Notes: generated by a model from the letters alone, not told the origin. A stretch of DNA of 62,873 nt from an uncultured Bacteroidales bacterium (GCA_949289565.1 CASEOO010000046.1:1-62873), one strand, 5' to 3'. Numbered from the stretch's first letter, positions 9,516 through 19,830 are shown. Made by a program: numbers and translations.

Positions 9516-11360
9516 TCAGAGCTGCATGTAGGTGGAGCCTGATGTCTGGGATGCAACGATGTCGCGGACGAGATAGTGGAGATACATCTCGAGATTTGTG
9601 TATCGTCCTTTCTCGTCGAGATTCTTCGCCGCGCCGTCGGCGGCGTCAGACGGATCGAGACCGAACTCCGTTTCGAACCAGTCAGGCATGCCGTCTCCGT
9701 CGGTATCGTTCACGGATTCAAGTTCCTCATCAGTGGCTTCGTATTCAGGCCAGCCTCCTGCGTCTTCTTCAGTGTCGATGATACCGTCAGTACCGCATGA
9801 AGCTTTGCCCGATTCTGCTTCCGAAGTCACACGCTCGTCCACTTCATCTCTGGAAAGAGAGGCTCCGGCATGCTTCAACACCACATTGAAGGCATCGTAA
9901 GCATTATGCGTGGAAGTATAACATGCTTCCGTGTCATCCACCTTTATAGAAAGCGGGCTGTCGAGGACTATTCCTTTCGGATTTTTTCCAAACTCGCTCT
10001 GATCGTGGTAATATATGCCGCCAGGGTATTTGCTCTCATTGATTCCTTCCGTATGGACGTTGCCTTCCATATAAAGCTCAGGATATGCAGATCCGATAGA
10101 GTTAGATTCATTGTACCAGTATGCATCCACAAAATAATCGCGGTCCTTCGATGCCGGACCAGGCTTATAATAGTTCCCTACAATATTGAAATGTCCGTCT
10201 TCACCTCCGTATGTAGAATTATCACCCCAGTTGTAGATAACATTGTTTCGGTAATCCACATTTCCGCGATGAGTAGACCGATAGTCCTTGCCTTTATCAA
10301 TATAAATACCAGGATGGTCTATTCTTGCATTCCGGCTATAGTTGTCCGCCAGGAGATTATGATGGAAGGAAGCATTACGTCCTCCCCAAATCCCGCCATA
10401 GCCATGCGCTCCTTTCGAATGGAAGCCGGACTGGTTCAGGGCTTCGGATATTATGCACCACTGCATAGTAAAGTTCTTGTTCGCATAAAAGGAGGCTCCC
10501 TCATCTATAGACCAGGATACCGAACAATGATCGAGTATGATATTTTCATGATAGCGTCCCCATATCGCATCGGAACCGTCATCCAGTCCGGGACCTTTGG
10601 TCCCCAGCCGGAAACGCATGAAACGGATGATGACATTGTCCGCATCCACACTTACTTTCTGACCGGAAATACAGATTCCGTCACCTGGTGCTGTCTGCCC
10701 TGCAATGGTTAAGTTTCCATCGCTTATTTTCAGTTCTCTACTGAGATCTATTCTGCCTGCCACATCGAACACCACTGTCCTGGTCCCGCTGGCTTCCACA
10801 GCGGCCCTGAACGAGCCTTCTCCGCTGTCATTCAGGTTCGTAACATGGATGACCCGGCCTCCACGGCCTCCCGTGACATACATTCCGCCGCCTTCAGCCC
10901 CGGGGAATGCCAACGCTCCAAGCTCCTCCTCGTATGAAGGTATCCTGAACTTTTCATAACCTTCAAGCGGCACATCGGGTTCCGGATCTGGTTCCGCCGT
11001 ACCAGGCTCAGACTCCCCTGGAATGACGGACAGAGGTTCAGAATATCCTGAATCCCCGTCCGCTGTCTTCACCCTGACCTTGAACTGATATTCAGCTCCG
11101 GTCTCCAGCCCGGTAAATACGGCGGTATTCACAGTGACCTGTTTCTGCTGGTCATACTGGCCGTCTTTCTCCAGCCTGGCGGTGTAATTCTCTGCTCCGT
11201 TCACTGCAGTCCAGCTGAATGTCAGGCTCGTTGCATCCGCCTGCACCAGCCTCACACCTGTCGGCGGCAGAACTTCCACAGGCGTTTCAGGTTCCACTTC
11301 AGGGCCGCAGGCTATAGCCAGCGGCAGTATAATCAATGACAAAAACAAACGTATCTTCAT
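9516..11360 (-). CDS. PL1-family pectate lyase lipoprotein with FnIII domain
   Basis: A 614-residue secreted pectate lyase, expected to cleave de-esterified homogalacturonan by beta-elimination. The start at 11360 gives MKIRLFLSLIILPLAIAC with lipobox AIAC; an ATG 13 codons earlier is less likely. An FnIII domain (about 32-115) is followed by the PL1 beta-helix (about 140-500), opening with FPGAEGGGMYVTGGRGG and containing IILDHCSVSWSIDEG (the calcium-site region) and GYGGIWGGRNASFHHN. The C-terminus (about 555-600) has DTDGDGMPDWFE, a calcium-binding thrombospondin type-3-like repeat. It is a paralogue of the lyase half of the next gene upstream; both share HAGASLSRDE or DAGASLSRDE. It follows that gene by 56 bp and is probably co-transcribed. 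Confidence 0.9.
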   Translation of the reverse strand: MKIRLFLSLIILPLAIACGPEVEPETPVEVLPPTGVRLVQADATSLTFSWTAVNGAENYTARLEKDGQYDQQKQVTVNTAVFTGLETGAEYQFKVRVKTADGDSGYSEPLSVIPGESEPGTAEPDPEPDVPLEGYEKFRIPSYEEELGALAFPGAEGGGMYVTGGRGGRVIHVTNLNDSGEGSFRAAVEASGTRTVVFDVAGRIDLSRELKISDGNLTIAGQTAPGDGICISGQKVSVDADNVIIRFMRFRLGTKGPGLDDGSDAIWGRYHENIILDHCSVSWSIDEGASFYANKNFTMQWCIISEALNQSGFHSKGAHGYGGIWGGRNASFHHNLLADNYSRNARIDHPGIYIDKGKDYRSTHRGNVDYRNNVIYNWGDNSTYGGEDGHFNIVGNYYKPGPASKDRDYFVDAYWYNESNSIGSAYPELYMEGNVHTEGINESKYPGGIYYHDQSEFGKNPKGIVLDSPLSIKVDDTEACYTSTHNAYDAFNVVLKHAGASLSRDEVDERVTSEAESGKASCGTDGIIDTEEDAGGWPEYEATDEELESVNDTDGDGMPDWFETEFGLDPSDAADGAAKNLDEKGRYTNLEMYLHYLVRDIVASQTSGSTYMQL

Positions 11361-11416
11361 ATCCACTAAAAAATATTTCAATATTTTGCCCCATGGCATT
11401 ATAAATACAGGATTTT

Positions 11417-13825
11417 CTATAACACATCATTCTCCGAATCTATAATGCCTGGCAGTCCTGTGACAGAACCGGAAACAGTTACTTTCCCGGTCTTTATCTG
11501 CTTCACCACCCTCTTGTCCGTCTCATCTCGGCTGAGCGAAGCCCCGGCATCCTTGAGCACGGCTTTATATGCATCCATGACAGATTCCACTGCCGCCGGA
11601 GATTTCATGAAAAACGGCTCTGCCGCCGAGATCTCAGAATATTCGACAGCATAGCGGGCGGCAGCCTCATTGTCCGGAAGGACACCTTTCCAGTTCCCCT
11701 TATTGACACGGGACGTGTCGTAAATATTGTCCTTTATATAAAAGGACCCGGGAATCATGGATGTGGTCTCGGAGGTGTAGACTTCGAGATACCGGCCGTT
11801 CAGGTTTCTGGTCGCAGGGCCTGGGATGAAGAGGTTGGATATGACGTTGAACCAGCCTTCCTCGCCGCCGTAGATGGCTTTCATGCCCCAGTTGAAGACG
11901 ACATTGTTCACAAATTCGACAGTTCCGCGATAGAAAATGCGGTCGGAGCCGCTGTAGATGGCAGGATGGTCGAAACGCGGATTCCGGCTGTTGTTGTCAG
12001 CGATGATGTTATGGTGGAAAGACACATTCCTGCCTCCCCAGATGCCGCCGTAGCCATGCTCGCCCTTGTGATGAATAGAACTGTTCAAGGCCTCTGCGAT
12101 GATGCACCACTGCACGGAAGCATCGCTGATGGCATAGAACGAAGCATTTTCATCTGTAGCCCAGCTCATGGAGCAGTGGTCGATGATGATGTTCTTCACA
12201 TGGCGCGCCCCGAGAGCGTCATTCTCGTCTTTCACGGCAGACCCCATACGGAAGCGCATATATCTGACTATCACTTCATCAGCTCCGATATACATTCCGT
12301 GATCCCTGAGGGTGACGCCTTTCCCGGGCGCAGTTTCGCCTGAAATGGTGATGTACGGATTCTCGATTTTCAGCGTAGACTTGAGATGGATGTCCCCTTC
12401 GACCGCGAATTCGACGATTCTCGGGCCTTCAGCCTCAACTGCATGTCTCAGAGTGCCTTCCTCTCCCGTGTCTTCGAGAGACGTCACTAAATAGACCTTG
12501 CCTCCACGTCCGCCTCGGGTATATTTTCCGCCGCCGTCAGCACCTTCGAAAGCCAGTTCAGGTGTCACGGACTGCTCCGTGACAATTTTTCCGGCCCGGA
12601 CAGCCTTCCCTGCCGGGATGTATTCTATATTGTTCGCCGCCTCGTATTCGAGCGAAGCCCAGATAAACGGCCCCACACCCTTGCAGTCGTTGTCTATGAC
12701 AGGTTCGCTGAGATAATATTCGTAAGTGCCGCTCCTCATTTCCTTTCCTCCGAGTCCGGCCACGGAACAGCAAGAAGTTATGGAAATGGTGCCGTCACCG
12801 TTCTCTTTCACGAACGTGTCTATGAATTTCCAATAAAGGTCGCGTGAATAACCGCGCCATTCGTCTGAAAGCCAGCCCTGCCGCACTCCTTTCAGATAGC
12901 TGTACACGAACATGGAGGAGGCGGTGGCTTCCAGATAGTTTCCCTCCTGGCCTGGACGGTCGAGCACCTGATACCACATCCCGGTCTCAGGGTCTGCATA
13001 CTTCGGAAGGAGCTCCATCATATAGCGGAACTTCTCTATGAGGTCCTGCCTGGCAGGGTGCTTTTTCGGCATATAGTCTATGGTCTCGGCCAATGCCATG
13101 ACATACCAGCCGCAGGCCCTTCCCCAGGCGTGGGCTGACTGGCCAGTGAGAGTATCAGCCCAGAACATCTGACGGGATTCATCCCACGCATGCCTCGGAA
13201 GTCCTGTCTCAGGGTCGAGAGTATGCCTGAAAGCCACGTCGAAATGGTTCGCGATGTCACTGAAAAGGGAATCACGCTCCTTTTTAGGAGAGAACTTAGC
13301 AGTGTATTCCGCATAGAAAGGCTGGGCCATATAGAGACCGTCCAGCCACACCTGATGAGGATAAATCTGCTTGTGCCAGAAGGCTCCTTCGGAAGTCCGC
13401 GGATGCGTGTCGAGCTGTTCGCGGATTTTACGCAGGACGCGGCGGTATTTCTGATTCCCGGTATCGTAATACAGTCTGTAATAGATACGCGCCGGACATA
13501 CATGATCCACATTGTAATTCTCCTTCTTGTATGTAGCAACCTTCCCGTTCTCGTCGGCCATGGTATCTGCCCAGTCTCTCACATAGTCCACTGCATACGG
13601 AAGGTCATAACGCTCAGCCACATCCAGAAACGAAAGCAGCTCCAGACCTGTGGTATAGTTCCATTTCAGCTTGCCCTGACGCCCGTCGAGCCAGGTGGCT
13701 TCAGGATTCCTGAGCATCTCCGAGTTCATCATCCTGACGGAGTATGGTTCTCCGCCTGCGGCTTCCGCCGCCATCGTCTGCGCCACCAGTGCCAATGCCG
13801 CAGCTATGCATGCCAGATATTTCAT
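11417..13825 (-). CDS. GH105 unsaturated uronyl hydrolase fused to PL1 pectate lyase
   Basis: One 802-residue secreted protein joins two pectin enzymes. After a signal peptide (1-22) the GH105 six-hairpin domain (about 28-405) shows HQVWLDGLYMAQPFYAEY, SAHAWGRACGWYVMALAE and the family-type end GVGPFIWASLEYE; such enzymes remove the 4,5-unsaturated uronic acid from the non-reducing end of lyase products. A PL1 beta-helix follows (about 420-790) with FEGADGGGKYTRGGRGGKV, IIIDHCSMSWATDENA and GYGGIWGGRNVSFHHN. Having both on one chain lets the hydrolase act on the lyase's own products. The start codon overlaps the stop of the regulator gene (ATGA), so translation is probably coupled. Usual lengths are near 370-400 for each family, so neither half is truncated. 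Confidence 0.88.
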   Translation of the reverse strand: MKYLACIAAALALVAQTMAAEAAGGEPYSVRMMNSEMLRNPEATWLDGRQGKLKWNYTTGLELLSFLDVAERYDLPYAVDYVRDWADTMADENGKVATYKKENYNVDHVCPARIYYRLYYDTGNQKYRRVLRKIREQLDTHPRTSEGAFWHKQIYPHQVWLDGLYMAQPFYAEYTAKFSPKKERDSLFSDIANHFDVAFRHTLDPETGLPRHAWDESRQMFWADTLTGQSAHAWGRACGWYVMALAETIDYMPKKHPARQDLIEKFRYMMELLPKYADPETGMWYQVLDRPGQEGNYLEATASSMFVYSYLKGVRQGWLSDEWRGYSRDLYWKFIDTFVKENGDGTISITSCCSVAGLGGKEMRSGTYEYYLSEPVIDNDCKGVGPFIWASLEYEAANNIEYIPAGKAVRAGKIVTEQSVTPELAFEGADGGGKYTRGGRGGKVYLVTSLEDTGEEGTLRHAVEAEGPRIVEFAVEGDIHLKSTLKIENPYITISGETAPGKGVTLRDHGMYIGADEVIVRYMRFRMGSAVKDENDALGARHVKNIIIDHCSMSWATDENASFYAISDASVQWCIIAEALNSSIHHKGEHGYGGIWGGRNVSFHHNIIADNNSRNPRFDHPAIYSGSDRIFYRGTVEFVNNVVFNWGMKAIYGGEEGWFNVISNLFIPGPATRNLNGRYLEVYTSETTSMIPGSFYIKDNIYDTSRVNKGNWKGVLPDNEAAARYAVEYSEISAAEPFFMKSPAAVESVMDAYKAVLKDAGASLSRDETDKRVVKQIKTGKVTVSGSVTGLPGIIDSENDVL

Positions 13826-16800
13826 TGTTTTTCAGTTTTATGTTCCTTTATATAATCCACCGGCGACATGCCGAAATGCTTCTTGAACGAACGGCTGAAA
13901 TAGCCCGGGTCAGAGAATCCTACCTTGTAGCAGGTCTCCGACACCGAATACTGCCCGCTTTTCAGGTAGTAAGTAGCTTTCTCCAGCCTGTAATCCTGGA
14001 TAAGCTCGACAGGTGACTTGCCTGTAAGTCCCTTGATCTTGTTGTACATCGATGTCCTGCCCATCCCCACATATGAAGCGAGCTGGTCCACAGTCACATC
14101 CGCATCAGACATATTCTCCTCCAGCCATTCCATGACTTTGTTGATGAGAACCTCGTCCCTGTCAGTGATGACTATCTCCTCAGGCTGGATGTCTATCTTC
14201 ACACCTTTTTTCGATGCATCTCCGGAAGTGGCGAACCGTGAAAGCAGAGTCCGGCGTCTTTCTATCAGATTGTCTATTCTGGCAGACAGAAGCTCCATTG
14301 TGAACGGTTTGGAAATATAGCCGTCCACCCCGTATTTCATTGCTTTCAGATGAGTGTCATTTTCGTGCTTCGCCGTGATCATGATGATAGGGATGTGGCT
14401 GGTGTTGAAGTCTCCACGGATATGGTTCACCAGGCCAATGCCGTCCATCTGAGGCATCATCAGGTCCGTGACTATGATGTCCGGAGTCCAACCCTGGTCT
14501 ATGATATGCAGGGCCTCGACGCCGTTCGACGCGTCGCGGACATCATATTTATTTATAAGCGAATTGTATATATAAATTTTCAGCTCTGCATTGTCCTCGA
14601 CAATCATAACTTTGAGAGCATTGTCAGGATGCGTAGGCTGGACCTTGAACTTGCTGAGCCCATATGACTCGGCCTTGTCTTCAGCGATGCCTTCATCTGC
14701 AATCGTGGAATTCTCCTCGCTGAAATGTTCTTTTCCTAGAGGAAGCCTGACATAAAATCTGGAGCCATGACCTTTTTCGCTCTCCACCCATATTTTTCCA
14801 CCGTGGACATCCACTATCTCTTTGCAGAAAGACAGGCCGATGCCGCTGCTCGCCACCCCGTTGAAAGGTGTCTCGGATGTGGATATGAAAGGTTCGAAAA
14901 TAGCTGTCTGCCTGTCCTTTGGTACTCCGATGCCATTGTCCTTCACCATGATGGTGCAGTCCTGCTCCCCGTCTTTCCAATACACGGCCACTTCTATCCG
15001 TCCTCCGTCTGCAGTGTATTTGAAGGCATTGGATATAAGGTTGTATATCAGAGCCTCTATGCGGACAGAGTCGCCCCACATCGTCAGTGAATCCCCGGAA
15101 CGGGCAAGCCTCAGTTCAATATGCCTGTCAGCCGACATATCCTTGAAATCTTCATAGACCTGCGTCACAAGCTGCACGATATCTATTCTGCTGACGTTCA
15201 GCTTCATTTTGCCTCTCACTATGCGTCTGATATCCAGCAGCTGGTTCACAAGCGTCATCATACGCCTGGAGTTCTTGTACACAAGGTTCACGCTGTATTC
15301 ATCGGGAGACCCTGGAGGCATCTTCTGCCGGATGTCTTCGATGCCGCCCAGAATAAGCGTCAGCGGAGTCCTGAGCTCGTGCGATATGTTCGTGAAGAAG
15401 CGGCCCTTGATTTCATTCAGGCTTTCCTGAAGAGACACATCATTTTTCAGTTTCACTGATGTCACAAACATTCTGACCAGCGTCAAGACGACAGCCAGCG
15501 CTGTCAATACATAGAAAGTGATAGCCCACCACGATGCCCATGGATGAGGCTTCACGATCAGATCTACAGAAGCTGTCTGCGGGTCGGAATACCCGTCCTC
15601 CGTAGAAGCCGACACTATGAAAGTGTATTTCCCTGCCGGTATTCTGGAATACGAGACAGAAGTATTGCCGTCAGCGGCTGTCCAGTTCTTGCTGTATCCC
15701 TTAAGCCTGTAGGTATATCGTACATTGCGCTGTATCTTGAAATTAAGAGACGCGAAATCAAAGCTGAAGAACGAATAATCATGAGGGACTACGATGCGGC
15801 CGGAAACAGGTATGCTGCGGCCGTCCACTGAAATGCCGGATATGACCAGATGCTTGTCTTCCGGCTGGTAAGTGAACATGTCAGGGTCAATATGATAGAG
15901 ATTGTTCAATGTGCCGAATACTATGGACCCATCCTGCAGCCTGGCGCAAGCCGCCTCGCTGAAAGTAGTGGCAACCACCCCGTAATACCTGGAGTAATTT
16001 ACTGCCGACCTGCCGCTTTTCGAAACTTTTGATATGCCTGTCTCTGTAGCAAGCCATATATTGCCGTTGTCATCATCCACCGCTGATAGAACGATATTGC
16101 TGCTCAAGCCGTCAGCTTTGCTGACAATGTCGAAGCGCGCCTGGTCTCCCTCAAAGCGGACCTGGTTCAGGCCTCCGCCAAATGTACACAGCCACGTATC
16201 GCCTCCTCTGTCAGTGAATATATAGATAATATCATTATTCCCCAGTGAATGTATATCGCCCGGAATCTTTTGAACCACATGGAAAGTCACAAGCTCTGGA
16301 ATGTCTTCAGGATAGAACCATATCAGGCCGCTGACTGTAGCCGCCAGCATCCGCCCGTCAGGCATGCAATGCACATAGCGGACTTTTTCCCCTGCCTCCA
16401 GAGGATAGTCAGGAAAATGGACATAGGCATTTTTGAACCTGGTGCTGTCCGGATGAGGCAGCATATTGATGCCGCCTCCATATGTAGCCACCCACATCCT
16501 GCCTGAGCTGTCCTGCGCGATGGAATATACATCATTGCAGGAAAGGGAGCTATTGTCATGGCATCTGTGACGGAAACGGCCAGCCACTGCATAGCTGCCG
16601 TCATTCCGGCGTTCGAGCTTCACTATCCCATCGCCCTTAGTGCCGATCCAGATGCCGCCGTCATTGTCCTCAAACAAGGAATAGATGACGCCATAGGAGT
16701 CTGAACCTGGAATCTTCCTGCAAGATGACATGTCAGGGGCATAGACGAAAAGCTCCCTGCTCTTAGTCGCCGCCCATACCTGTCCGTGACTGTCAGTGAG

Positions 16801-18129
16801 GACTGCCCGGACCTCAGCCGCAGATATTTCGTCATCCGATTCCGCTGGAGGATCGACGATTTCCACTCTTGGCGTGATGACTGTAGCCCGTTCAAGACCC
16901 CTTCTCGCCGTAGAAAACCAGAGGACGCCGGAATCATCCACCATATAGCATGCAACGCCGTTCATAAAACGGCATCCAGGCTGTTCTTTGACATTGCTCA
17001 GCGGAATGACAGAATCTGATTCGCGGTCATAATAGCCGAAGCCATAGCGGTTCATCTTGATCCAGAGCCGGCCGTCGTGGTTCACCACCCTGGCCAATGT
17101 ATCTGAATAATACGACATGACATTCCTGCTGTGCTCATAATGCTTGAATTTCTGGCTGGAGCTGTTCCAGGAACTGATTCCTGTACGGTCTGTGACTATC
17201 CACAGCAAGCCCTCAGGGTCGGGCAAAGTATATCTGATACGTCCGAGGCCTACCCCCCCCCAGTGAATTTTCGAAGAAAAATCCGCAGTATCTATCGATG
17301 CTATAGCCCCCTGTCTCAACGCCGCATACAAACTGCTTCTGTCCGGCGGGCCTGTCACAGTGAGAGATACAGCCGGCCCTGTTTCCGAATCTCCGACAGA
17401 GGCATGCTTTCTCAATCCCGAAACCTTGTCAATGGCCAGAAGCTCATTCCCGGATACGAAGATTATCCAGTTTCCGAATTCAGCGAAATCTGTCACACCT
17501 GTATTTCTGGTGACAATAGCCGCCTGGTCATCCTTCACCGAGGCCACTCCATACTCCGACACTATATAGACCGTTCCGTCCGAATCCTCATATATAGACC
17601 TGATTTCCTTGCCTATTGCATTGTCAGAAATATTGAAAAAAATATGGGGAGACAAGCCGCTGTCCAGCTTGTAAAGCCCGATTCCCGACAAAGCTATCCA
17701 GATGTTCCCTGAACGGTCACAATGATATTTTTCCACCTTGGCTTTCGCCAATTCCGGCGTAATGTCCCCTGGCACGGCGAGGAATTCTTCCCGCCTGGAA
17801 TCGAACCGGTAGATGGAATTGTCATAAGTCGTCACCCACAGATATCCGTTCGCATCTTCACTCAGAGACAGAATCCTGTTATGGGACAGATTCGAATAGT
17901 CTCCCGGCTGCACAGTGTAGTTCACAAAGCGGTTTCCGTCAAACCGGTTCAAGCCATACCAAGTAGAAATCCAGATATAGCCGTCCCTGTCCTGCAGAAT
18001 CTGGCTGATATAGTTATGAGAAAGTCCGTCCTCTGAAGAATAATGCTCAAAAATACAGTCCAAAGGCGCCGCGGCCATCCGCAGCGCCAGCATCATTGAT
18101 ATTATAAATACTCCTGCTCTCAGTTTCAT
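13822..18129 (-). CDS. Hybrid two-component system regulator of the pectin locus
   Basis: A 1435-residue one-protein sensor and transcription factor in the inner membrane. Order: signal peptide (1-20), two periplasmic seven-bladed propellers built of Reg_prop repeats (about 25-700; for example IWISTWYGLNRFDGNR, GGIWIGTKGDGIVKL), a Y_Y_Y domain (about 770-845), a membrane helix (about 855-880), HisKA with ISHELRTP (phospho-acceptor H917), HATPase with NLISNAFKYT and GIGLSFCKEIV, a receiver with phospho-acceptor D1222 in VTDLMMPQMDG, and a C-terminal AraC-type DNA-binding domain (about 1330-1430). It follows the CE12-CE8 gene by 27 bp and overlaps the GH105-PL1 gene by 4 bp, so it lies inside the operon it likely controls. 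The ligand is presumably an oligogalacturonide. A G9 run (17253-17261) interrupts the first propeller's coding sequence near residue 290. Confidence 0.95.
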   Translation of the reverse strand: MKLRAGVFIISMMLALRMAAAPLDCIFEHYSSEDGLSHNYISQILQDRDGYIWISTWYGLNRFDGNRFVNYTVQPGDYSNLSHNRILSLSEDANGYLWVTTYDNSIYRFDSRREEFLAVPGDITPELAKAKVEKYHCDRSGNIWIALSGIGLYKLDSGLSPHIFFNISDNAIGKEIRSIYEDSDGTVYIVSEYGVASVKDDQAAIVTRNTGVTDFAEFGNWIIFVSGNELLAIDKVSGLRKHASVGDSETGPAVSLTVTGPPDRSSLYAALRQGAIASIDTADFSSKIHWGGVGLGRIRYTLPDPEGLLWIVTDRTGISSWNSSSQKFKHYEHSRNVMSYYSDTLARVVNHDGRLWIKMNRYGFGYYDRESDSVIPLSNVKEQPGCRFMNGVACYMVDDSGVLWFSTARRGLERATVITPRVEIVDPPAESDDEISAAEVRAVLTDSHGQVWAATKSRELFVYAPDMSSCRKIPGSDSYGVIYSLFEDNDGGIWIGTKGDGIVKLERRNDGSYAVAGRFRHRCHDNSSLSCNDVYSIAQDSSGRMWVATYGGGINMLPHPDSTRFKNAYVHFPDYPLEAGEKVRYVHCMPDGRMLAATVSGLIWFYPEDIPELVTFHVVQKIPGDIHSLGNNDIIYIFTDRGGDTWLCTFGGGLNQVRFEGDQARFDIVSKADGLSSNIVLSAVDDDNGNIWLATETGISKVSKSGRSAVNYSRYYGVVATTFSEAACARLQDGSIVFGTLNNLYHIDPDMFTYQPEDKHLVISGISVDGRSIPVSGRIVVPHDYSFFSFDFASLNFKIQRNVRYTYRLKGYSKNWTAADGNTSVSYSRIPAGKYTFIVSASTEDGYSDPQTASVDLIVKPHPWASWWAITFYVLTALAVVLTLVRMFVTSVKLKNDVSLQESLNEIKGRFFTNISHELRTPLTLILGGIEDIRQKMPPGSPDEYSVNLVYKNSRRMMTLVNQLLDIRRIVRGKMKLNVSRIDIVQLVTQVYEDFKDMSADRHIELRLARSGDSLTMWGDSVRIEALIYNLISNAFKYTADGGRIEVAVYWKDGEQDCTIMVKDNGIGVPKDRQTAIFEPFISTSETPFNGVASSGIGLSFCKEIVDVHGGKIWVESEKGHGSRFYVRLPLGKEHFSEENSTIADEGIAEDKAESYGLSKFKVQPTHPDNALKVMIVEDNAELKIYIYNSLINKYDVRDASNGVEALHIIDQGWTPDIIVTDLMMPQMDGIGLVNHIRGDFNTSHIPIIMITAKHENDTHLKAMKYGVDGYISKPFTMELLSARIDNLIERRRTLLSRFATSGDASKKGVKIDIQPEEIVITDRDEVLINKVMEWLEENMSDADVTVDQLASYVGMGRTSMYNKIKGLTGKSPVELIQDYRLEKATYYLKSGQYSVSETCYKVGFSDPGYFSRSFKKHFGMSPVDYIKEHKTEKQ

Positions 18130-18156
18130 TATTATCGTCCGTTATACCGGGAAAGT

Positions 18157-19830
18157 CTAAAACACCTTGAAATACCAGTCTCCGGCAGGGCCGAGGACAT
18201 TCTCCGGGGTATACAGCTTCAAATCCCGGGGTTTCAATTCATGAGACCACTTCACTCTTTCACGCGGGCTTGCCGCTCCCGGGCCTGAGTTTCCGTATTC
18301 GGCATAGAAAGATGTTTTCTCAGCATGAGGCTTGTTCCAGTTGTGCCAACCTGCCTTCAGGATATGGTCTCCCAATTCACACTCTATGAATACGGTTTTC
18401 GCATACGGCCTCCACGGCCTTCCAAGATAGACCTTGGAAACATTGGCGTCATGATGCAGACGGCAGTGCCTGAACACATATCCGTACTCCTGTCCTTCCG
18501 GTGTGGATGCGGCTGTGACATAGCTGTTCTTCTTGCTGAGAATGTCGCAGTCCTCGAACCACGCAGTGGAGAAGCCGAAGATAAAGTCTGTTGTGCCCTC
18601 GATATGGCAGCCGCGGAAATATTGGCGCTGGCCGGCGCCAAAAGTATAGATGGTATCCTGGTTGGCGACGAAACGGCAGTTAATGAATGCGATCCTGTCG
18701 CCGTTTACAGTGATGGCGCACGCCTGGGCCACTTCCTTGGAGCTTCCGGCGGTATTCTCGAAAGTCAGGTTCTCGGCAAGGAAATCATTTGCATGAAGGA
18801 ATACGGTCGATGTCGCCGAAGTTCCCATAGTATAGCCTGTAGAACCTGTCTTCGTCGCATAGTCCGCCCACGTGATGACCGTCGTCATGGCATCTTCACC
18901 TGTCAGATGCAGCTTTTCCTTGTTTGCAGGTATGGTTACCTTCTCCTCATAGATTCCTTTTCTGATACGTATCCTCGTTTCATCCTGTTTGCAATAGTCC
19001 GGAGCGGCATTCACAGCTTCCTGCACGGTGAAGAAATCACCGCTGCCATCTTTTGCCACTACGAAATCATATTCTTCGACATGCGCAGCCAGTTCAGGAA
19101 TGACTTCTACGATAGCAGGGAGAAGCAGCTCGACCAGCTTCCTGGCTCCGGCCACGTTTGTATGTGTGTTGTCGGTCAGACCGTCAGGATGCCTTGGGCA
19201 CGTGCCCGGCTCTACCCACATATAATATCTTCTGGAAGCCTCGTCTCCGATGGATTCAAGCCACTCCTGTGTGATGGCATTCGCATCTATTACCGGCACA
19301 TCATATTCTTCCGCCACCTGGAAGACTGCGTCAGGATAGTCGCCATGACAGTCTTTCTTCAAATTTCCCTCAGCATCGAACCATCTGCGCGACACAGGAG
19401 TGAAAAGTATAGGTTTCGCACCGGCAGACTGTGCATATCCGATGAATTTTCTAAGATTCTCCTGATAGGCCCCGAATGCCGGAGCATATCTGGCAGGGTC
19501 GTCCGCTTTCGAATCGTTGTGGCCGAACTGTATGAAAAGATAATCGCCAGGCTTCAGGTCTTTCTTCACCTGGTCCCAGAGCCCCCTGTCTATAAAACTT
19601 TTTGTGCTGCGGCCATTCTGCGCATAGTTGCACACCGTCACCATGGTGTCCAGATGAGACGGAAGCCTCTGCCCCCAGCCTCTCTCCGGATTTTCCTTGG
19701 ACAAGTCCTTGTCAGCCATTGTAGAGTCACCCATCAGCCTGAGAGTGATTTTCTGCCCGTTCCCCTGGCCCCAGGCGGCAATGCCGAGAGTCAGGAAAAC
19801 GAACATGGTCAACGCAATATAACGGTTCAT
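18157..19830 (-). CDS. Two-domain pectin esterase: CE12 acetylesterase plus CE8 methylesterase
   Basis: A 557-residue secreted protein that strips ester groups from pectin before lyases act. Signal peptide 1-21 (ends AAWGQ). The SGNH-hydrolase domain (about 25-250) has block I GDSTMADKD, the oxyanion region AQNGRSTKSF, block III FGHNDSK and the catalytic Asp-x-x-His as DNTHTN, matching rhamnogalacturonan acetylesterase CE12. The beta-helical pectinesterase domain (about 255-545) starts VAKDGSGDFFTVQEAVNAAP and has QACAITVNGD, FVANQDT (catalytic Asp), GTTDFIFG (second Asp) and the LGRPWRPYAKTVF motif with catalytic Arg. Its start overlaps the GH28 stop (ATGA), so the pair is translationally coupled. 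Confidence 0.92.
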   Translation of the reverse strand: MNRYIALTMFVFLTLGIAAWGQGNGQKITLRLMGDSTMADKDLSKENPERGWGQRLPSHLDTMVTVCNYAQNGRSTKSFIDRGLWDQVKKDLKPGDYLFIQFGHNDSKADDPARYAPAFGAYQENLRKFIGYAQSAGAKPILFTPVSRRWFDAEGNLKKDCHGDYPDAVFQVAEEYDVPVIDANAITQEWLESIGDEASRRYYMWVEPGTCPRHPDGLTDNTHTNVAGARKLVELLLPAIVEVIPELAAHVEEYDFVVAKDGSGDFFTVQEAVNAAPDYCKQDETRIRIRKGIYEEKVTIPANKEKLHLTGEDAMTTVITWADYATKTGSTGYTMGTSATSTVFLHANDFLAENLTFENTAGSSKEVAQACAITVNGDRIAFINCRFVANQDTIYTFGAGQRQYFRGCHIEGTTDFIFGFSTAWFEDCDILSKKNSYVTAASTPEGQEYGYVFRHCRLHHDANVSKVYLGRPWRPYAKTVFIECELGDHILKAGWHNWNKPHAEKTSFYAEYGNSGPGAASPRERVKWSHELKPRDLKLYTPENVLGPAGDWYFKVF

